The notes below the pieces were generated by a model. The model ran no database searches, was not told the origin of the DNA, and saw only the letters and a program-made list of their open reading frames with translations. Positions 58,875-64,000 of a stretch of DNA of 64,000 bases are shown here, one piece after another. Each line of letters starts with the position of its first letter. Position 1 is the stretch's first letter. The stretch lies in assembly GCF_001676055.1 (NCBI RefSeq), contig NZ_LZEX01000005.1, positions 60,568 to 124,567 on the forward strand. The letters run 5' to 3'. Position numbers and translations under genes: made by a program. The DNA comes from Morganella psychrotolerans (GTDB taxonomy: Bacteria; Pseudomonadota; Gammaproteobacteria; Enterobacterales; Enterobacteriaceae).

Positions 58875-60739
58875 TTATTTCAGTAAATCACAAATTTCAT
58901 CACGAGGATTAAAATCCAGAGGAGCTTTTAATAATATCTCACGGAGTGCAGTTAAGTCACGCTGATCACATTGGAGCCTGATTTCAGAAATCAGCGTTGA
59001 TAGCTCATCCCACGACAAGTATTTTTCATTGGCGGTCATAATCCGAGGATGGAATGTTCCTTGAACATTATCTCCGATCAGTAATTCTTCATAAAGTTTT
59101 TCACCAGGACGTAATCCGGTAATATTAATTTCGATATCCCCATTAGGATTAGCTTCATTCTTGATACTAAAACCAGAAAGATTAATCATTTTTTCTGCGA
59201 GATCGTATATTTTAACAGAGTCTCCCATATCAAGAACAAAGACATCACCATTTTTCCCCATTGCTCCAGCCTGAATCACGAGTTGGGCAGCTTCCGGAAT
59301 TGTCATGAAAAAGCGGGTAATATCTTTGTGGGTTAATGTTATTGGTCCACCATTTGCTATTTGTTTTTCAAACAAAGGTACAACAGAACCTGATGAACCC
59401 AGTACATTACCAAAGCGAACCATAGAAAAATGTGTATCTGATTGTTTAAGAGCCAGAGCTTGCAAAATTAATTCGGCAAAGCGTTTTGTGGCACCCATAG
59501 TATTCGTTGGTCTGACTGCTTTATCGGTTGAGATTAAAACAAATCTTTCTACATTATGTTCTTGTGCTGACTGTGCAAGTGTTAATGTGCCTAATATGTT
59601 ATTTCGAATACCTTCTATCACATTGTACTCGACTAATGGGACATGCTTATATGCAGCAGCGTGATAAATAGTATGTATAGAGAATTTATTGATAATGAAA
59701 TCGATTTTTTCTTTGTTTTTTATATCACCCAATATAGGAATGATAGTTACATTTAATTTTTTAGATGCTTTTAATCTATTTAATTCCCTGTCAATACTAT
59801 ATAGTGAGAATTCAGATATTTCATAGAGGATAATTAATGTTGGGTTTTGTGATAATATCTGGCGACATAATTCAGAACCAATAGACCCACCGGCGCCACT
59901 AATAAATATATTTTTTTTTGAGTATGTTTTTCTTTAATAAGTCATTAATTGGTGCTACCTGCTCTCTACCCAGTAAATCAGAAATAGAAACTCGATTTAA
60001 ATGACCTATTTGTGCAGTACCATCAACTAGTTCATTGAAGTCAGGTATAGTTAAGACTTCACGATGCAAGGGTTCTAGTTTTTTTAAGATATTTTTTTCT
60101 TTTATCTGACGATGCGCTGGGTATTGCCAGTAGTATCTTTGAAATACTATATTTTTCTATTAATTTAACTATTTTATCTGATGGATAAACTTTTATTCCC
60201 TGGATTGTGTGGTAGTGAAGTTTAATCTTATCATCAATGAAAAAAATAGGATTATATTCTTTATGCTCCCGAAGTATTGTTAATAGTTGCCTGCCTGATT
60301 CTCCGGCTCCGTAAATTGCAACAGGCAGTCCTTTTGGAGTAATAAGATTAACAACGTTACGATAAAAATATCGGGTACCACATAATAAGATAACAAGTAA
60401 GAAAAAATAAATAATAGGAACAGTTCGGGGTAAAAAAGCATCCTGATAAAGAGAGAATGCGATCAATAGTAATGCGGATGAAAATGATCCTACAACAGCC
60501 CACTTGACAATGCTCATATTAACATACCGTAATATAGCACGGTAGAAACCAATTTTTACTAAAATAAAGAGAGTGATTGGGATTGTGGAAAATATTGACA
60601 CCCAATGTATAAGACTAAGTATTGGAATGTCTCTGTCTAATCTCAGCCACATACTTATCCAATAAGAGGATAGCATTATAGATATATCAATAAGTATTAA
60701 ACAAGTTAGTTTAATAAATCTATTTTTATCTGAATACAT
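58875..60739 (-). pseudogene. WbpM/PglF-type UDP-sugar 4,6-dehydratase, two homopolymer frameshifts
   Basis: The first part (from 60739) has four membrane helices and a first nucleotide-binding domain (VAIYGAGESGRQLL). The last part (58875-59732) is the dehydratase: STDKAVRPTNTMGATKR, where M replaces the usual catalytic Tyr, as in long WbpM/PglF enzymes. Between them two shifts, each one base too many, interrupt the frame: one at a T7 run (60079-60085 or 60092-60098) and one at the T9 run 59911-59919. Corrected, the segments join through HREVLTIPDFNELVDG and IFISGAGGSIGSEL to a 620-residue protein. It probably converts UDP-GlcNAc to the 4-keto-6-deoxy sugar. Confidence 0.82.
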
Positions 60740-60751
60740 ACGTTAGGTTGC

Positions 60752-61363
60752 CTATCTTTTCACTATTTTAATGATAGTTATAAATATTATTTTAATATCA
60801 AGAAAAAGAGAGTGATTATCTATGTATTTTAAATAGTACTCAGCTTTCATCGGCATTATAATATCAATGTAGGCTTTTTCTGGTTCATCATATTGAGATA
60901 ATATAATATTTTCATCAATCATCTCTATTGCGGCCAAGTCTGTGATTCCCGGCTTTACAGAGAGGATTTTTTTTCTGATAGCATCAGGGTATAAATTCAT
61001 ATACTTGGGAACTTCAGGGCGGGGACCGACTAAACTCATTGTACCCTGAATAACATCAATAAGTTGAGCAAGTTCATCTAATTTATATTTTCTGATAAAA
61101 TAACCAGAACGTGTAATTCGTTGGTCGTTGCCAACAGTGAGTTGTCCCTGATTCTCGGTATCATTTGCCATACTTCTGAATTTATGGATCATGAATTCTC
61201 TACCATTCTTACCAACCCGACATTGCCGGAAAAAAACAGGCCCTTTAGAGTCTATTTTTATCCAGCAACATATTATCAGTATAAATGGTAATAATAATAA
61301 CAATCCAATACATGAAGCAGAAAAATCAAATATTCGCTTAATAATAGAATACATATATTTCAT
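60752..61363 (-). CDS. Undecaprenyl-phosphate phosphosugar transferase (PglC-like)
   Basis: This 203-residue bacterial sugar transferase is of the small monotopic type: one re-entrant membrane helix (about 14-35), then GPVFFRQCRVGKNGREFMIHKFRSM, the catalytic D96-E97 pair (KYKLDELAQL) and SLVGPRPEVPKYM. Such enzymes put the first sugar phosphate on undecaprenyl phosphate to start O-antigen synthesis. With the dehydratase and aminotransferase genes alongside, the sugar is probably a 4-amino-4,6-dideoxy-N-acetyl sugar. AT-rich. Confidence 0.82.
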   Translation of the reverse strand: MKYMYSIIKRIFDFSASCIGLLLLLPFILIICCWIKIDSKGPVFFRQCRVGKNGREFMIHKFRSMANDTENQGQLTVGNDQRITRSGYFIRKYKLDELAQLIDVIQGTMSLVGPRPEVPKYMNLYPDAIRKKILSVKPGITDLAAIEMIDENIILSQYDEPEKAYIDIIMPMKAEYYLKYIDNHSLFLDIKIIFITIIKIVKR

Positions 61364-62518
61364 CTATTCGAGTATTTCGGAAATAGCATTAATTACCCTG
61401 TCTTGATCATCCTGAGTCATCGCAGTATATAAAGGTATAGATATTATTCTTTTAAAGTTATCTTCTGCAATAGGGAATTGAACTGGTGTTAAATTATACT
61501 TATCACGCCATACAGGATGTTTATGTAATGGAATAAAATGAACAGAGCAACCAATATTTCTCTTAGACATTTCTAATATAAAATCATCACGAGAAATTTT
61601 GACATCATCTGTTAAACGAATAGGATAAAGGTGCCACGCATGCTGATTGTTTTCAGTTGCATCAACCGGTAAAACTAAAGGAAGAGTTTTCAATTTTTCG
61701 TTATAGTATTGAGCCATAGCTTCTCGTTTAGTTTGGAAGCCATCAATACGTTTTAATTGATGTATACCTATAGCGGCAGAAATATCAGGCATATTATATT
61801 TAAAGCCCGGTTCAATAACCTCGTAGAACCACGCCGGAGTTTTTGATTGGTATCTGTCGAATGCATCTTTACTGATACCGTGCAGTCTCATGATCTTAGC
61901 ACGGGCTATCAGTTCAGGATTCCTGGAAACAAGCATTCCTCCCTCAGCTGTTGTCATAGTTTTATTAGCATAAAAACTGAATACAGTCGCATCAGTATCT
62001 AATGTTCCTATAAGTTTTCCATTATAAATGGTTGGAAAAGCATGTGCAGCATCTTCAATAATCTTTATATTATTCTTACGTGCAATTGTAATAATTACAT
62101 CCATATCACATGATAATCCTGCGAAATGGACAGGAATAACTGCTTTAGTCTTATCAGTAATTGCAGCTTCAAATTTCGCAGGATCCATATTCAATGTATC
62201 ATTGCAGGAATCAACAAATATCGGGTCGGCACCTAAATATCGAACAACTTCAGCAGTAGTAGTAAAAGTATACGTAGGTACAATAACCTCATCACCAGGA
62301 CCGATACCGATAGCTTCCAATGCAAGGTGTAAGCCAGCAGTAGCTGAGTTTATTGCAATCGCCTCAACACCATTACCCAAATATTCAGCAAAATCTTGTT
62401 CAAACTTTTTAGTTTTTGGACCTGTAGTAATCCAACCGCTTTTTAGTGAATCTACTACTTCATCAATTTCTTCCTGACCGATTTCAGGAAAAGAGAATGG
62501 AAGGAATTTATTGTTCAT
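61364..62518 (-). CDS. DegT/DnrJ/EryC1-family sugar aminotransferase (PglE-like)
   Basis: The 384-residue PLP enzyme has [42 protein letters not shown], the PLP-ring Asp/His region [14 protein letters not shown] and K186 ([14 protein letters not shown]), which binds PLP. It probably aminates the 4-keto sugar made by the WbpM/PglF-type enzyme, as PglE does in bacillosamine synthesis. No acetyltransferase like PglD is visible in the window, so the amine may stay free or the gene lies farther on. It is one codon upstream of the phosphosugar transferase gene on the minus strand. Confidence 0.82.
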   Translation of the reverse strand: MNNKFLPFSFPEIGQEEIDEVVDSLKSGWITTGPKTKKFEQDFAEYLGNGVEAIAINSATAGLHLALEAIGIGPGDEVIVPTYTFTTTAEVVRYLGADPIFVDSCNDTLNMDPAKFEAAITDKTKAVIPVHFAGLSCDMDVIITIARKNNIKIIEDAAHAFPTIYNGKLIGTLDTDATVFSFYANKTMTTAEGGMLVSRNPELIARAKIMRLHGISKDAFDRYQSKTPAWFYEVIEPGFKYNMPDISAAIGIHQLKRIDGFQTKREAMAQYYNEKLKTLPLVLPVDATENNQHAWHLYPIRLTDDVKISRDDFILEMSKRNIGCSVHFIPLHKHPVWRDKYNLTPVQFPIAEDNFKRIISIPLYTAMTQDDQDRVINAISEILE

Positions 62519-62527
62519 TATATACCC

Positions 62528-63286
62528 TTATTTTAATCTTTTGAATACACCGTTAAATGCATAAAAAATATAATTAGTTATTCTTTTATAAACGGGGATT
62601 TGTTTAAATCCCCAATATAATTTAAATGTTTTTATTGCTGCATTGAGTTTATTACCGGATATCTGATTTTTTCGTATACGGTAGTTTACTAGGTTTTGTT
62701 CTAATCCATTTATAATGACATGATTAATTAATAGTGTTATCCAAAGATGAGTATCTTGCCGTAATCGCATTTTACTAAATGTAATATTTGCAGAAACGTT
62801 TTTATTTATAAGAGCAGTAGAACAACCTATGCATGTATTTCGCATATAAGAATCTAAGGATATGACTTGGTCAGGAACAACACTACCAGAGATTGATTTT
62901 GAATTCTCATCTATAAAACTATAAGCAGTGCAAACAACGCCAACCTCTGGGTTATTTATAAGATAATTTAATTGGGTGCTTAATTTGTTCGGAAGCCAAA
63001 CATCATCAGCATCAATAAATGCAATATATGGGTGGGTGGCATTTTCTAACCCAACATTCCTTGCATTGCCAGCACCTTGATTAGAATTTAACGTTATTAA
63101 TTTTATTCGATGGTCAATTATTGATGAGATTATATTTGTTGTTTTATCCGTTGAGCAATCATCAATTATAATTAGCTCTATGTTTTTATGTTCTTGATGT
63201 AAAACTGAAATTATAGATTCATATATATATTTTTCTGAGTTATGACAAGGCATAATTACAGAAACAAAGCTATTATATTTAGTCAT
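62528..63286 (-). CDS. Family 2 glycosyltransferase, O-antigen
   Basis: The 252-residue GT2 protein has FVSVIMPCHNSEKYIYESIISVL, the DDCSTDKT motif and FIDADDVWLPNKL with D-x-D for metal/UDP-sugar binding. It likely adds one sugar of the O-unit. The AT-rich sequence and surroundings mark it as part of the O-antigen cluster. Donor and linkage cannot be read from sequence. The next gene on this strand starts 10 bp downstream. Confidence 0.82.
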   Translation of the reverse strand: MTKYNSFVSVIMPCHNSEKYIYESIISVLHQEHKNIELIIIDDCSTDKTTNIISSIIDHRIKLITLNSNQGAGNARNVGLENATHPYIAFIDADDVWLPNKLSTQLNYLINNPEVGVVCTAYSFIDENSKSISGSVVPDQVISLDSYMRNTCIGCSTALINKNVSANITFSKMRLRQDTHLWITLLINHVIINGLEQNLVNYRIRKNQISGNKLNAAIKTFKLYWGFKQIPVYKRITNYIFYAFNGVFKRLK

Positions 63287-63301
63287 CGTTAATTACTATA
63301 T

Positions 63302-63952
63302 TTAATTAGATGTTTTTTTGAGAGATAAAATAGTCATAAGGGAATTATAAGTCAATATGAACAGAATAATAGCAATAAATCTTAAATAATTGTCAGGTGA
63401 AAATCCTGACATAATGATGATATAGCTCGTATAAAAAACAAGCCATTTATATGACGTATTACAATGTCGGAAAAACAGAAAAAATATTGATATTAATGAT
63501 AGTAGAGTTATTGACAAAGAAATAGCCAGAAATAGACCATGTTTTAAGTATAGTTCAACAAAGTAAGGCACTGGCATAGAGCCAGGGCTATAACCATATA
63601 CATATTGAAAAACAATCTCTTTTATTTGTTGACTACTCTGGTTATAAAAATTTACGCCATCTGAATATAACTGGATAGCATTTGGTCCGGATATTCCTTG
63701 CGTTATAAATATCCTTCTAAATATTGATTCTAATAGATAATTATAAATATTATCTATTGTTGGAACAACGCCTTTCATTAAGGAGTAGAACACTAGTCCT
63801 AAGAGTGGTGCTAAGATAATATATCGTAATTTTATTTTAATTTCATTGGTAAAGAATATGCAAAATACTATAAAATATAAAAATAAACCTTTGTTTCCTC
63901 CAAGAGCAAGAGAGAATATACAAATTGTAAGCAACAAAAGGAAATTGATATT
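63302..63952 (-). CDS. O-antigen polymerase Wzy, C-terminal part; N-terminus unclear
   Basis: The visible frame encodes about 210 very hydrophobic residues with LALGGNKGLFLYFIVFCIFF, a periplasmic-loop-like middle (IDNIYNYLLESIFRRIF) and further helices, the profile of the C-terminal half of Wzy. Wzy polymerases normally have around 400 residues. In frame upstream there is a TAA at 63953-63955 next to a T9 run (63956-63964), and beyond it the same frame reads hydrophobic codons to the window edge. Either the gene is interrupted there, or it is truncated. The only start in this frame is TTG 63937. Confidence 0.55.
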   Translation of the reverse strand, partial: NINFLLLLTICIFSLALGGNKGLFLYFIVFCIFFTNEIKIKLRYIILAPLLGLVFYSLMKGVVPTIDNIYNYLLESIFRRIFITQGISGPNAIQLYSDGVNFYNQSSQQIKEIVFQYVYGYSPGSMPVPYFVELYLKHGLFLAISLSITLLSLISIFFLFFRHCNTSYKWLVFYTSYIIIMSGFSPDNYLRFIAIILFILTYNSLMTILSLKKTSN

Positions 63953-64000
63953 TTATTTTTTTTTCTTTGATATGTAATTTGAAAAATAAAATAGGCAAAA

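Overview
The window reads as a chromosomal segment of a gamma-proteobacterium of the order Enterobacterales, family Morganellaceae, most likely Morganella or a close relative. The basis is gene order (fdhD / fdoGHI-fdhE-selAB; dinD-yicC / rph-pyrE-slmA-dut-coaBC-radC-rpmBG-mutM-coaD-waaE-waaA; yibN-secB-gpsA-cysE-waaL-trmL, then an O-antigen locus beside trmL as in Providencia and Proteus) and a backbone of moderate GC interrupted by AT-rich blocks. The species call is inference; no rRNA or tRNA gene was found here.

Layout. 1-1733: a Fur-box-bearing upstream region of a gene lying off the left edge, a small exported protein and a GNAT-like acetyltransferase. 1734-11915: formate dehydrogenase-O and its support genes (fdhD, fdoG with an in-frame selenocysteine UGA and a visible SECIS hairpin, fdoH, fdoI, fdhE, selA, selB). 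11941-13091: an AT-rich insert with a GT-D type glycosyltransferase. 13145-21206: an accessory block with a two-domain molbindin, a Cys-cluster HTH regulator, two MFS exporters, two LysR regulators, a broken DUF411 protein and a second-type accA away from its usual neighbours. 21324-24105: tehA-like and xanthine/uracil permease genes. 24106-25235: dinD between two copies of a ~77-bp repeat that includes the end of yicC. 25224-31689: conserved nucleotide, cofactor and ribosomal genes. 31924-35729: three GT4 glycosyltransferases inserted between rpmG and mutM. 35766-46623: mutM, coaD and the LPS inner/outer-core genes (waaE, waaA, waaQ, wabG, wabH, wabN-like deacetylase, waaC, waaF, rfaD). 46880-51314: a likely operon of a phosphoethanolamine transferase and three tandem paralogous membrane proteins of unknown function. 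51255-58869: yibQ, envC, yibN, secB, gpsA, cysE, waaL, trmL. 58875-64000: AT-rich O-antigen cluster on the minus strand (WbpM/PglF-type dehydratase, PglC-type phosphosugar transferase, PglE-type aminotransferase, GT2, Wzy fragment).

How the parts connect. The selenocysteine UGA in fdoG requires selA and selB, both present immediately downstream. The core genes build Lipid A-Kdo-Hep, waaL joins O-antigen to it, and the O-antigen cluster starts a chain probably headed by a 4-amino-4,6-dideoxy sugar.

Quality warning. Four genes (selB, the GT-D glycosyltransferase, waaC, the WbpM-like gene) are broken by five single-base excesses, each inside an A or T run of 7-9 bases; a sixth, a one-base deletion, breaks the DUF411 gene. 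This looks like homopolymer over-calling or slippage, so these genes may be intact in the cell.

Most interesting leads: the stand-alone accA paralogue with changed active-site-proximal residues between two drug-exporter genes; the repeat-bounded dinD mini-island at the yicC 3' end; the triplicated FFRLP membrane proteins behind a phosphoethanolamine transferase; the structured rpmB leader; and the A9 run in selB.
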